Source: Clostridia bacterium (lineage in GTDB: Bacteria; Bacillota; Clostridia; Oscillospirales; CAG-272). Taken from it: a stretch of DNA of 53,337 nucleotides. This document shows, piece after piece, positions 16,310 through 24,558 of this stretch; the stretch's first letter is position 1; the number at the start of each line of letters is the position of its first letter. The notes below the pieces were generated by a model that saw only the letters and a program-made list of their open reading frames with translations, was not told the DNA's origin and did not search any database. Position numbers and translations under genes: made by a program. The stretch lies in assembly GCA_017456905.1 (NCBI GenBank), contig JAFTIL010000014.1, positions 1 through 53,337 of the forward strand. Direction: 5' to 3'.

Positions 16310-18547
16310 ATGGAACAAACCAATCAACCTCACGACAATATCCAACGCCTACTCGACATTCTCAAGGCTACGGGTAAAAAATACGATACGGATAAGATCC
16401 GTGACGCTTACGAATATGCCGCCAAGCTCCACGAGGGGCAGTACCGCGTCAGCGGCGAGGCATATATCACCCACCCCATTTCTGTGGCCGAGATCGTGGC
16501 AGGTCTGGAGCTTGATACCGACTCAATCTGCGCCGCTCTGTTGCACGATACGGTGGAGGACTGCGGAGAGCAGACCAGCGTCAAGGATCTGACCAAACGT
16601 TTTGGTCCCGACGTGGCCATGCTTGTGGAGGGTCTGACCAAGATCGTCACCCTTCACGTGGATGACAAAGAAGAGGCTCATATTGAAAATCTCCGCAAGA
16701 TGCTCCTGGCCATGTCCAAGGACGTGCGCGTGATCTTCATCAAGCTCTGTGACCGATTGCACAATATGCGCACCCTGGGGGTAAAGCCCGACCATAAGCG
16801 TCGTGTGACTGCTTTGGAGACCATGCAGGTTTATGCCCCTCTGGCGCACCGTCTTGGTATGCAGAAGATCAAGCAGGAGCTTGAAAATCTGGGTATGCAA
16901 TATCTCGATCCTATCGGTTACACCGAGGTGCGCGAGGGCATCGAGCGCAAGTACGGGCAGAGCCTCAACTTCATCGAGAACGTCAGAAGCACCGTTTCTG
17001 AAAAGTTGGAGTCCAACGATATCCGCTTTACCCTGGAGGGACGTATCAAAACGGTCTACAGTATGTACCGCAAGATGTTTAATCAGAACAAGAGCTTTGA
17101 CGAGATCTACGACTTCTATGCCCTGCGTATCATCGTAGATACCGAGCTTGAGTGCTATACCGTTCTGGGTATCATCCACGAGATGTTCAAATCCATCCCC
17201 GGCCGCTTCAAGGATTATATCTCTACCCCGAAGCCCAATATGTACCGCTCTCTGCATACAACGGTCATCGGCCGTGACGGTATACCCTTTGAAGTGCAGA
17301 TCCGTACCTGGGAGATGCACCATATCGCGGAATACGGTATCGCCGCCCATTGGAAGTACAAGTCGGGTGCCACCTCCAAGGAAGACATGGACAAGAAACT
17401 GGAGTGGATCTCTCGTCTGATCGAGACCGAAGACGGAACCCGCGATCCCGAGGAGTTTATGAGCGCCCTCAAGATCGATATCTTCCACGACGAGGTCTTC
17501 GTGTTCACCCCCAAGGGAGATGTCCGTGCCCTGCCTCAGGGAGCTACGGTCATTGACTTTGCTTATGCCATCCACTCCGAGGTGGGTAACAAGATGATCG
17601 GCGCCAAGATCAACGGTATGATCGTTCCCATCGACCGTGTACTGGGAAACGGTGAGATCGTGGAGATCCTTACCTCTTCTTCTGCCAAGGGTCCCAGCCG
17701 CGATTGGCTCAGTATCGTCCGTACGGGCGAAGCAAGAAACAAGATCCGCCAATGGTTCAAGCGAGAGAAGCGCGCTGACAATATCGTCATGGGTAAGGGC
17801 GCTTTGGATGCCGAGCTGAAGAAACTGGCCCCCCGTGCCTCCGAGTCCAGACGGTTGGAGATGGTGGCCAATGTGGCCAAAAAGAACGGCTTTAATACGG
17901 CCGATGATCTCTTCAATGCGATCGGTTACGGCGAGATCACGGTAGCCAAGATCCTGCCCAAATTCAAGGACGAGCTGGAAGCCTTCCGCCAGGAAGAGCA
18001 GCCTGAGACGATTGCACCCCAGATCACCACAGCAGCCGACGTGGTCACCGCACACCGTCCCCGTCACCTCCGTTCCAACAGCGGTATCATTGTGGACGGC
18101 GCGGATGGCTGTGCCGTTAAATTCGCCAAGTGCTGCAACCCCCTGCCCGGTGACGATGTGATCGGCTTTATTACCAAGGGCTACGGTATTTCGGTCCACC
18201 AGAAGGATTGCCCCAACGTGACCCAGGGCATGACCAACCCCGATCTCAGCGATCGTTGGGTGGAGGCCTGGTGGGATGAGTCTGCAAGCGGTACACCTGT
18301 CAAAAACGTGTATGAAGCCCTTTTGCAGGTGCATATCATGGACGAAGTGGGTGCCTTGGCCGATATTGCCAATGCGCTCGCGGATATGAAGGTGTCTATC
18401 CTGCAGATCAATTCCCAAAAGGCCAATGGCGGCCGTGCCATCGTCAACATGAAGATCGGGTGCAAGAACGTAGAGCATTATACCTCTATTGTTTCTCGCT
18501 TGCGTTCGTTGCCCAGCATCATTGATGTGGTGAGAGGATTTTCGTGA
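16310..18547 (+). CDS. relA: Bifunctional (p)ppGpp synthase/hydrolase RelA/SpoT
   Basis: A 745-residue Rel protein that makes and degrades the alarmone (p)ppGpp. Order of domains: HD hydrolase (about 30-190, with His55 and HDTVED at 79-84), synthetase (about 235-350, with GRIKTVYSMYRKM and STPKPNMYRSLHTT), TGS (about 392-452, VFTPKGDVRALPQGATVIDF), zinc-finger-like region with the KCCNPLPGD motif (about 604-612) and C-terminal ACT (about 672-745). Both catalytic halves look intact, so it is the bifunctional type. ATG 16310 follows AGGAGG by 5 bases; the ORF is open further upstream but without a better site. Confidence 0.94.
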   Translation: MEQTNQPHDNIQRLLDILKATGKKYDTDKIRDAYEYAAKLHEGQYRVSGEAYITHPISVAEIVAGLELDTDSICAALLHDTVEDCGEQTSVKDLTKRFGPDVAMLVEGLTKIVTLHVDDKEEAHIENLRKMLLAMSKDVRVIFIKLCDRLHNMRTLGVKPDHKRRVTALETMQVYAPLAHRLGMQKIKQELENLGMQYLDPIGYTEVREGIERKYGQSLNFIENVRSTVSEKLESNDIRFTLEGRIKTVYSMYRKMFNQNKSFDEIYDFYALRIIVDTELECYTVLGIIHEMFKSIPGRFKDYISTPKPNMYRSLHTTVIGRDGIPFEVQIRTWEMHHIAEYGIAAHWKYKSGATSKEDMDKKLEWISRLIETEDGTRDPEEFMSALKIDIFHDEVFVFTPKGDVRALPQGATVIDFAYAIHSEVGNKMIGAKINGMIVPIDRVLGNGEIVEILTSSSAKGPSRDWLSIVRTGEARNKIRQWFKREKRADNIVMGKGALDAELKKLAPRASESRRLEMVANVAKKNGFNTADDLFNAIGYGEITVAKILPKFKDELEAFRQEEQPETIAPQITTAADVVTAHRPRHLRSNSGIIVDGADGCAVKFAKCCNPLPGDDVIGFITKGYGISVHQKDCPNVTQGMTNPDLSDRWVEAWWDESASGTPVKNVYEALLQVHIMDEVGALADIANALADMKVSILQINSQKANGGRAIVNMKIGCKNVEHYTSIVSRLRSLPSIIDVVRGFS

Positions 18548-18551
18548 TTAC

Positions 18552-18571
18552 AGGGGACGCTTACGTCCCCT
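18552..18571. other. Hairpin between relA and dtd
   Basis: AGGGGACG pairs with CGTCCCCT around CTTA. Only TTAAAAG follows, so it is a poor terminator and more likely a processing or stability element between the two genes. Confidence 0.45.
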
Positions 18572-18601
18572 TAAAAGAAATAAAAATAAGGAAAAAGACA
18601 T

Positions 18602-19063
18602 ATGAAAGCAGTCATTCAGCGCGTCGGCCGAGCACAGGTCTCGGTGGGCGGAGAGGTGGTTGGCAAGATCGGCCACGGCTATATGATCCTTTTGGGCGTG
18701 GCCCAAGGGGACACCGAGGAAGATCTGGAAAAATTGCTGGCGAAAATATTGAAGCTCCGTATCTTTGAGGATGAAAACGGCAAGATGAACCGCTCGATCA
18801 TGGACGTGGGCGGTGGCCTTCTGGTGATTTCCCAGTTCACGCTCATGGCCAATTACCGCCAGGGTAATCGCCCCGACTTTTTGGGCGCCGCTGCCCCTGC
18901 CGAGGCTGAACGGCTATATGAGCTGTTTGTCAGCAAAGCATCCGAGCAGGTTGCCTTGGTGCAAAAGGGCGTATTTGGTGCGCACATGGCTGTGGAGCTG
19001 GTCAACGATGGCCCCGTGACCATCTGTATGGACAGCGAGGTTCTGAAGGCCCCGAAAAAATAG
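18602..19063 (+). CDS. dtd: D-aminoacyl-tRNA deacylase
   Basis: A 153-residue DTD homologue of normal length. It removes D-amino acids (and glycine) wrongly attached to tRNA. Diagnostic motifs are MKAVIQRVGRAQVSV at the start, SQFTLMAN (about 77-84) with the catalytic Ser-Gln-x-Thr, and the C-terminal NDGPVTI (about 138-144) with the cross-subunit Gly-Pro region. It directly follows relA, the classical order in Firmicutes. AAGGAAAAAG lies about 7 bases before ATG 18602. Confidence 0.95.
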   Translation: MKAVIQRVGRAQVSVGGEVVGKIGHGYMILLGVAQGDTEEDLEKLLAKILKLRIFEDENGKMNRSIMDVGGGLLVISQFTLMANYRQGNRPDFLGAAAPAEAERLYELFVSKASEQVALVQKGVFGAHMAVELVNDGPVTICMDSEVLKAPKK

Positions 19064-19090
19064 GCGTAAGACTTTTAAAATTTCGGTTTT

Positions 19091-19154
19091 GGAGAAATAG
19101 CGTGAAAGTTCAATAATCTAAAACCAAAGTTCACTGTTTCACGCACAATTCTCC
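19091..19154 (+). other. Long imperfect hairpin downstream of dtd
   Basis: GGAGAA (19091-19096) and GCGTGAAA (19100-19107) pair with TTTCACGC (19137-19144) and TTCTCC (19149-19154). The loop carries a direct repeat of AAAGTTCA. It is followed within 10 bases by a second hairpin. The function is unknown; it could be an RNA element or a repeat. Confidence 0.5.
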
Positions 19155-19156
19155 CT

Positions 19157-19180
19157 AAAAATGGGACCCAGCCCATTTTT
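19157..19180 (+). terminator. Probable terminator after dtd
   Basis: AAAAATGGG pairs with CCCATTTTT around ACCCAG; the T-run is part of the 3' arm. Confidence 0.6.
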
Positions 19181-19200
19181 GCCTAACAGCACGGTCGAAT

Positions 19201-19234
19201 TACAAAATTGATTTGTACCGCCGCATGGCGGCGG
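19201..19234 (+). other. Two small hairpins ahead of hemZ
   Basis: TACAAA/TTTGTA (19201-19217) and CCGCCG/CGGCGG (19218-19234) abut each other, and the second ends 4 bases before the GGAG that serves the hemZ start. They could modulate access to the ribosome binding site. No known riboswitch fold was recognised. Confidence 0.4.
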
Positions 19235-19247
19235 AATGGAGTTTTTT

Positions 19248-20756
19248 ATGAAATTATATATAGACGGCCCTGTGAATAAATATTATGTGCAGACGCTCTG
19301 CATGATCTTTTTCCCGGGCACAAAATTTTCCGATGACGAGCAGGTGACCGAGGACACCCCTCAGCTTTGGATCTCTATGACCAAGGGGACCGAGGGTGTG
19401 GATACCTCTGCGAAATTCTGCTATCGCGGCGAGACAGCCGAGGTGGAGCGCCACTATGACTACAGAGAGGGCTATACCAAGGAACGAATGGAAAAGATCG
19501 CTGTGGGCGACGCTGTGACGACAGTATGTGAGCAGGTCATGGGTTATCGCTCCTCCTGGGGTATGCTGACGGGCGTTCGCCCCTCCAAGGTGGCCACGGA
19601 GATGCTGCAGAAGGGCATGAGTAAAACTCGTGTCAAGAAGGAGCTTACCAAGGACTATTTCGTCATCCCAAAGAAGGCGGCACTGGCCACAGATGTGGCC
19701 CTCAACGAGGCAAGACTCATCGGTACGCCTGGGCGGAAGGATTGCTCTGTCTACGTGTCCATCCCCTTCTGTCCTACAAGATGTTCTTATTGTTCCTTCG
19801 TGTCTTACACTTCTAAACGATTGCTGTCTCTCATCCCCGATTATCTTGTGCGGTTGGAAGAAGACTTGCGCGAAATGTTCGCCTGCATCCAACGCTTGGG
19901 GTTGAATTTGCGCACCATCTACATCGGTGGCGGAACTCCGACCATTCTGGACGAGCAGCAACTCCGTAGACTGTTGTCTACCATTGCCTCTTTGACCGAC
20001 GTGACCCGTCTGGAGGAGTATACCCTGGAAGCAGGCCGTCCCGATACCATCACCGCCGAGAAGCTGGCGGTGGCAAGAGAATACGGTGTCGGACGTATCA
20101 GCGTCAATCCCCAAACGCTCTGCGATGACGTGCTGTGTAATATCGGCCGAGCCCACGATACCGAGATGTTTTATAAGGCTTACGAAATTGCCCGCGCCTC
20201 GGGTATCCCCGTCATCAATACTGACCTTATCGCAGGTCTGCCCGGAGATAATTTCAAGACTTTCTCGGCTTCCTTTGACGGAATTTTGAATCTCCGTCCG
20301 GAGAATATCACCGTACACACCTTCTGTGTGAAAAAGTCCTCGGAGCTCCGTCAATCCGGCTCGGATGTATATTCCATGCGGGGCGGCGACACAGGCAAGT
20401 GCGTGGACTATTCTCAGATCCAGTGCATACATAACGGTTATTTGCCGTACTATATGTACAGACAAAAGAACACCGTGGGCAATTTTGAAAACGTGGGCTT
20501 TGCTCTGCCCGGGTGCGAGGGCCTTTACAACATCTATATGATGGAAGAGGTCCATTCTATCTTCGCCGCAGGCGCAGGTGCCGTTACCAAGTTGGTGGAT
20601 TATACCCCTGTGGACGGCTCTCCCCGTCACATCGATCGTTTGTTCAATCCCAAGTACCCTTACGAGTATCTTGATACCGTGGGCTCTGAGGCCATGACTG
20701 CCAAGATCCAACGAATCGAGGAGTTCTACACAGACCGTCACTTGTTGGAGGAATAA
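19248..20756 (+). CDS. hemZ: Coproporphyrinogen III dehydrogenase-like radical SAM protein HemZ
   Basis: A 502-residue radical SAM protein of the HemZ family, linked in Bacillus to oxygen-independent haem synthesis and in Clostridia still of uncertain substrate. The N-terminal domain (about 1-165) is specific for HemZ and contains RSSWGMLTGVRPSKVA. The 4Fe-4S motif is CPTRCSYC (Cys175, Cys179, Cys182), followed by YIGGGTPT (about 222-229) and the HemN-like EAGRPDT and NPQT motifs. The start at 19248 has TGGAG 6 bases ahead; an ATG at 19236 overlaps that site. No other haem gene is nearby. Confidence 0.88.
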   Translation: MKLYIDGPVNKYYVQTLCMIFFPGTKFSDDEQVTEDTPQLWISMTKGTEGVDTSAKFCYRGETAEVERHYDYREGYTKERMEKIAVGDAVTTVCEQVMGYRSSWGMLTGVRPSKVATEMLQKGMSKTRVKKELTKDYFVIPKKAALATDVALNEARLIGTPGRKDCSVYVSIPFCPTRCSYCSFVSYTSKRLLSLIPDYLVRLEEDLREMFACIQRLGLNLRTIYIGGGTPTILDEQQLRRLLSTIASLTDVTRLEEYTLEAGRPDTITAEKLAVAREYGVGRISVNPQTLCDDVLCNIGRAHDTEMFYKAYEIARASGIPVINTDLIAGLPGDNFKTFSASFDGILNLRPENITVHTFCVKKSSELRQSGSDVYSMRGGDTGKCVDYSQIQCIHNGYLPYYMYRQKNTVGNFENVGFALPGCEGLYNIYMMEEVHSIFAAGAGAVTKLVDYTPVDGSPRHIDRLFNPKYPYEYLDTVGSEAMTAKIQRIEEFYTDRHLLEE

Positions 20757-20800
20757 GCCTCTTGAAGGCCCCGCGTCTACCCTTTGAAAAGGAGAATAGT

Positions 20801-21742
20801 ATGCTTCCTATCCGAAATATTACCATCCCCCCCGTTTTTCACAGTGAGGCAGAGGCCGCCGAGCTTGTTCGCATCAGCGAACGCGATTTTGACCGTCACC
20901 TCAGCGAAGCCGCTCAGACTGTCAGCGAGGCTTGTGTCCATGATGGGGTAAAGATCGTTCGCCTGTCAGGACCTACCTGCGCGGGCAAGACCACCTGCGC
21001 TGCCAAACTGACGAATGCTTTGGAGGCCGCAGGCAGGGAAGTCTACCCCGTGTCGCTGGATGATTTTTTTCACGACAGAAACACCCTCTTTGCCATGGCA
21101 CAGCAGAACGGCGGTAAGCTGGATTACGATTCTGTGGATGCCTTGGATCTGGACCTGCTCCATACCTGTGTTCACGACCTCATGACCACGGGCAAGGCGG
21201 GTATGCCGAGATTTAATTTCAAGTCGGGCCTTCGTGAAGGACCGATCCTCCTGGATACGACGGAGGGGCGAACCCCCGTGTTCCTCTTTGAGGGCATCCA
21301 AGCGGTATATCCCAAGGTCATTGATATGCTGGATGATGCGCCTGACCGCAGTATTTTTATGTGCGTGCGGTCAAGCATCACGGTGGGCGATGTGACTTTC
21401 GAGCCCAACGAGATCCGTCTCATGCGCCGCCTGGTGCGTGACGAGGCCAAGCGAGGTGCCAAGCCCGAATTTACCTTGCACCTCTGGCACAGCGTCCGTG
21501 AGAATGAGGAAAAGTCTATTTTTCCCGAGGCGGATAAGTGTGATTATAAACTGGATTCCACCATGCCCTTTGAGATCCATATGCTCAAACCCCATGTGGA
21601 GCGCATTTTTGCCGACCATCCCGTGACGGGTGAGGATGCCCCCATTACCGCCGAACTTCTCCGAAAGCTGTCGGGCGTGCAGAGCATTTCTCACAAATAT
21701 CTTTCCAAGGGCTCTCTTTATCACGAATTTATCCTTGTCTGA
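20801..21742 (+). CDS. Uridine kinase-family nucleoside kinase
   Basis: A 313-residue P-loop kinase. Walker A is GPTCAGKTT (57-65), followed by VSLDDFFHDR (about 79-88), the lid/base region typical of uridine kinases and phosphoribulokinases, and FEGIQAVYP with VCVRSS-like strands later. In many Clostridia the related enzyme carries a TGS/threonyl-tRNA-synthetase-like N-terminus and has about 550 residues; this one has only a short N-terminal extension. Probably phosphorylates uridine or cytidine for salvage, but the exact substrate is open. AAAGGAG stands 7 bases before ATG 20801. Confidence 0.78.
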   Translation: MLPIRNITIPPVFHSEAEAAELVRISERDFDRHLSEAAQTVSEACVHDGVKIVRLSGPTCAGKTTCAAKLTNALEAAGREVYPVSLDDFFHDRNTLFAMAQQNGGKLDYDSVDALDLDLLHTCVHDLMTTGKAGMPRFNFKSGLREGPILLDTTEGRTPVFLFEGIQAVYPKVIDMLDDAPDRSIFMCVRSSITVGDVTFEPNEIRLMRRLVRDEAKRGAKPEFTLHLWHSVRENEEKSIFPEADKCDYKLDSTMPFEIHMLKPHVERIFADHPVTGEDAPITAELLRKLSGVQSISHKYLSKGSLYHEFILV

Positions 21743-21790
21743 CATCATATAATGCCTTGTCCCCAAGGGGAGAAGGGAAGGTGTCGGATC

Positions 21791-23383
21791 ATGGATGGAC
21801 TCACGAAAAACAAGACAGCAAAGGGCTTTTTGAACGGTGTCAGCGTGCTGACGATCTCAGCCCTTGCCGTCAAGGTCATCGGGCTTTTGTACCGTATCCC
21901 CATGTTGGCCTATTTGGGCACCGAGGGCATGGGCTATTTCAATACGGCCTATGAGCTGTATGCCCTGTTTTGCGTGATTGCCACCGCCGGATTGCCCGTG
22001 GCCATGTCGGTGCTGATCTCATCTTCCGAAGCAGATCCCCAAAAGGGCAGGGAAGTAGGGCGCATTTTCCGTGTGTCACTTGCCGCCTTTATTGTTATCG
22101 GCACGGCGGGAATGCTTTTGCTCTATGGCTTTTCAGATGCTTTGGCTGCGCTGTTCAAAAACAGTGGCGCGGCTGCGGGAATGCGTATGATCGCACCTAC
22201 CGTTCTCTTAATCTGTCTGTCCAGCGCTTTTCGTGGGTATTTTCAGGGCAAACGCTCCATGACCCCCACCGCCGTATCGCAGGTCATTGAGGCGTTGGGC
22301 AAGCTCCTGTTAGGGCTGACCTTTGCTTCTATGGCTCAAAGACGGGGCTGTGATCTGCCCGCAACGGCGGCCTATGCCGTTTTGGGGTTGACGGTTGGCA
22401 CGGGGATCTCTGTGGTCTATCTATGGATCCACAAGATACTTTTTGATCGTCGCCAACCTTTGACCCCCAAGCTCCCCCGTGACAGAAACGCAGACGTGGA
22501 TACCTTGGGACGTCTCCTGATGACCGCCATTCCCGTTACCTTTGGTGCGGCTGTTATGAGCGTGACCAAGGTGGTGGATCTTGCCTTGATCCTTCGCCGC
22601 CTGCAGGCGGTGGGATTGGACGAAGCCTCCGCCAATACCCTCTACGGTTGTTATTCAACTTTAGTCTTACCCTTGTTTCATATGCTCCCTACGTTGACCA
22701 CTTCGGTCTCTCTGCCTACCGTTCCCGCTTTGTCGGCTGCTTTGGGTCAGAAAACGGACGAGGGGCTTGCCCATGCGAAAAAAATAACCTTGTCAGCTCT
22801 ACGGCTGACCCTCATGATCGCTATCCCCGCCGCTATAGGGCTTTCTGTGTTTTCGGAGGATGTGCTGACCCTGTTGTTCGGTACACAGCCCGAAGCTGTC
22901 AAAATGGCGACTCCGTGGCTGACTTGTATCGCCTTATCGGTGCCTATGTCCTGCCTCCTCACGGTCAGCGGCGCCATTCTGCAAGGGTCTGAACACGCCG
23001 CAAGACCTGTCATTTCCCTGGTTTGCGGCACGGCAGTAAAGACCGTTCTGGCTTATATTTTGCTGGGAATGCCTGAGGTTGGGATGATGGGTGCGCCCAT
23101 CAGCACCCTGGTTTGCGACTCGGTGATCGTTATTGTCAATTTCACCTTTATCGCCCGCCTGATCCCGGGACTTTTGCCTTTGGGAAAAGAGTTTGTCGGG
23201 CTCGTTATTTTTCCCCTTGTGACGGGCGGAGGTGCTGTTGCTCTTGTGTGGCTTCTGCGTCGGTGGCTGGGTTGGCAGGAGATTTCTTCTGTTCATACAC
23301 TCGGCACCGTGACTGTGGTCATGTGCCTGTACGGAGCGGTAGTGCTTGGGGAAATGATGCTGAAGGGGAGAAAAAGAACATAA
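21791..23383 (+). CDS. MOP-family flippase, SpoVB-like
   Basis: A 530-residue polytopic membrane protein (about 14 hydrophobic segments) of the polysaccharide/lipid flippase group that includes SpoVB and MurJ. The N-terminus KGFLNGVSVLTISALAVKVIG with YRIPMLAYLGTEGMGYFNTAYELY matches the SpoVB/YtgP subgroup (shortened motifs: GLLYRIPM, GTEGMGYFN). SpoVB proteins are needed for cortex peptidoglycan in spores, YtgP types for lipid II transport; the sequence alone does not separate them. ATG 21791 is preceded by a weak site (AAGGTG). No terminator separates it from the upstream kinase. Confidence 0.83.
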   Translation: MDGLTKNKTAKGFLNGVSVLTISALAVKVIGLLYRIPMLAYLGTEGMGYFNTAYELYALFCVIATAGLPVAMSVLISSSEADPQKGREVGRIFRVSLAAFIVIGTAGMLLLYGFSDALAALFKNSGAAAGMRMIAPTVLLICLSSAFRGYFQGKRSMTPTAVSQVIEALGKLLLGLTFASMAQRRGCDLPATAAYAVLGLTVGTGISVVYLWIHKILFDRRQPLTPKLPRDRNADVDTLGRLLMTAIPVTFGAAVMSVTKVVDLALILRRLQAVGLDEASANTLYGCYSTLVLPLFHMLPTLTTSVSLPTVPALSAALGQKTDEGLAHAKKITLSALRLTLMIAIPAAIGLSVFSEDVLTLLFGTQPEAVKMATPWLTCIALSVPMSCLLTVSGAILQGSEHAARPVISLVCGTAVKTVLAYILLGMPEVGMMGAPISTLVCDSVIVIVNFTFIARLIPGLLPLGKEFVGLVIFPLVTGGGAVALVWLLRRWLGWQEISSVHTLGTVTVVMCLYGAVVLGEMMLKGRKRT

Positions 23384-23408
23384 ATTGTTGTTTGCCGGCA
23401 GTGCCGGC
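23383..23408 (+). repeat. GCCGGC-AGT-GCCGGC dispersed repeat, copy 2
   Basis: AATTGTTGTTT followed by GCCGGCAGTGCCGGC; the reverse-complement copy lies at 2697-2723. It begins at the last base of the flippase stop codon region. Confidence 0.7.
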
Positions 23409-23727
23409 CACCTGCGGTGGGGCTCTGACTCGGAGCCGTGTATTTCAGGCCAACCACATAGCGCGAGGGGATGTTCAGGATATCGTTGTGGGGCAGGGGC
23501 TCCACATGGGCGATAAACGGGCTACCTACTGTGATATGAATTTCTCTCGACACGCAAAGGAAATTTAGATATCTATCGGGTATTTGATTTCTTGACATAA
23601 TCCCTTTTAAAAGGTTTTGAAGGGTCGAGGGGAACTTTTCCCAAAAGTTCCCCTCGCGTACTCCTCGTACCCTGACAAACAACATTTACCATATATCAAA
23701 AATTTTCTTAACATAAAGGACGTACCC
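23384..23727. other. Intergenic region composed of repeats
   Basis: Between the flippase gene and mazG there is no plausible gene. The left end holds the GCCGGC repeat, the right end (23611-23674) a copy of an interspersed hairpin repeat. The 200 bases between are open on the minus strand (part of a 130-residue frame) but that frame runs through both repeats and has no ribosome binding site, so I treat it as non-coding or as a decayed element. Confidence 0.5.
23611..23674 (+). repeat. Interspersed hairpin repeat, copy 1
   Basis: AAGGTTTTGAAGGGTCGAGG leads into a perfect 14-base stem, CGAGGGGAACTTTT (23626-23639) with AAAAGTTCCCCTCG (23643-23656), and the tail CGTACTCC. The same order of elements (AAGTTTTGA, GGGTC, G-rich hairpin, TTGCGTACTC) is found at 43086-43157 and 44520-44574. 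The hairpin sequence differs among copies but always stays paired. Confidence 0.75.
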
Positions 23728-24549
23728 ATGAAACTTCAAAACAGAGAAGAAAAAGTCAACTATCTTTTGACCAAAACCCCCGGCACCTACACCTATGAGG
23801 ATCTCCGCCTGGTGGTAGCGTTACTCCGCGCTGAGGGCGGTTGCCCCTGGGATATGGAGCAGACCCATAGCTCCATCCGTCGGGACTTCATTGAAGAGAC
23901 CTACGAGGTCATTGAGGCCATCGATACCCAAAATCCCACGCTGCTTCGCGAGGAGTTGGGGGACGTGCTTTTGCAGGTGGTCTTTCACGCCCGCATCGAG
24001 GAGGAGGAAGGCCGTTTTTCCATGGATGAGGTGGCTAACGATATCTGCCAGAAGCTCATCCACCGTCACCCCCACGTGTTCGGTACTTTGGAGGTGGCTG
24101 ACAGCGCCGAGGTGCTCGAAAACTGGGACAAGATCAAGGGCGAGGAAAAGCATCGCGTCACCATGACAGACAAGCTCCGTGCCATCCCGCCCATGGAGCC
24201 TGCTCTTATGCGCGCTCAAAAGGTGGGGAAGAAGGCCGCCTGCTTTGATTTTGCCAACGCCGATGAGGTGTGGAAGAAGCTGGACGAGGAGATCGCAGAG
24301 GTGAAAGTCGCTGCCGCATCGGGGGACAAGGCTGCCGTGGCCGAGGAAATGGGTGACCTGCTCCTGACGGTTACCAGCCTTGCCCGCAAGCTGGGTGTGG
24401 ATGCCGAGGAATCCCTGTTCCACGCCACGGACAAGTTCATCGGCCGTTTTGAAAAAGTGGAAAATGCGGTTCTTGACAAGGGCCTGACCATGGATGATCT
24501 GACCATGCCCCAGCTTGACGCCATCTGGGACGAGATCAAGCATACCTGA
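23728..24549 (+). CDS. mazG: Nucleoside triphosphate pyrophosphohydrolase MazG
   Basis: A 273-residue tandem MazG protein of standard length. It hydrolyses NTPs to NMP and pyrophosphate and lowers alarmone or damaged-nucleotide pools. The first MazG domain (about 28-130) has CPWDMEQTH and the metal-binding EExxE...ExxD set (EETYEVIEAI, REELGDVLLQ); the second (about 150-255) has KKLDEEIAEV and AEEMGDLLLT. ATG 23728 follows AAAGGA by 7 bases. It opens a long run of closely spaced plus-strand genes reaching 35888. Confidence 0.93.
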   Translation: MKLQNREEKVNYLLTKTPGTYTYEDLRLVVALLRAEGGCPWDMEQTHSSIRRDFIEETYEVIEAIDTQNPTLLREELGDVLLQVVFHARIEEEEGRFSMDEVANDICQKLIHRHPHVFGTLEVADSAEVLENWDKIKGEEKHRVTMTDKLRAIPPMEPALMRAQKVGKKAACFDFANADEVWKKLDEEIAEVKVAAASGDKAAVAEEMGDLLLTVTSLARKLGVDAEESLFHATDKFIGRFEKVENAVLDKGLTMDDLTMPQLDAIWDEIKHT

Positions 24550-24558
24550 GATGCGATC

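Noticed and set aside
16523-18478. 651-codon open frame antisense to relA
   Set aside because: It mirrors the codon periodicity of relA, has low-complexity His/Gly/Asp-rich content, no ribosome binding site and no recognisable domain.
18552-18571. Terminator between relA and dtd
   Set aside because: The stem is good but only TTAAAAG follows, and dtd has no promoter of its own that I can see.
19254-20741. 495-codon open frame antisense to hemZ
   Set aside because: A shadow of the hemZ reading frame; hemZ has the radical SAM motif and a good start.
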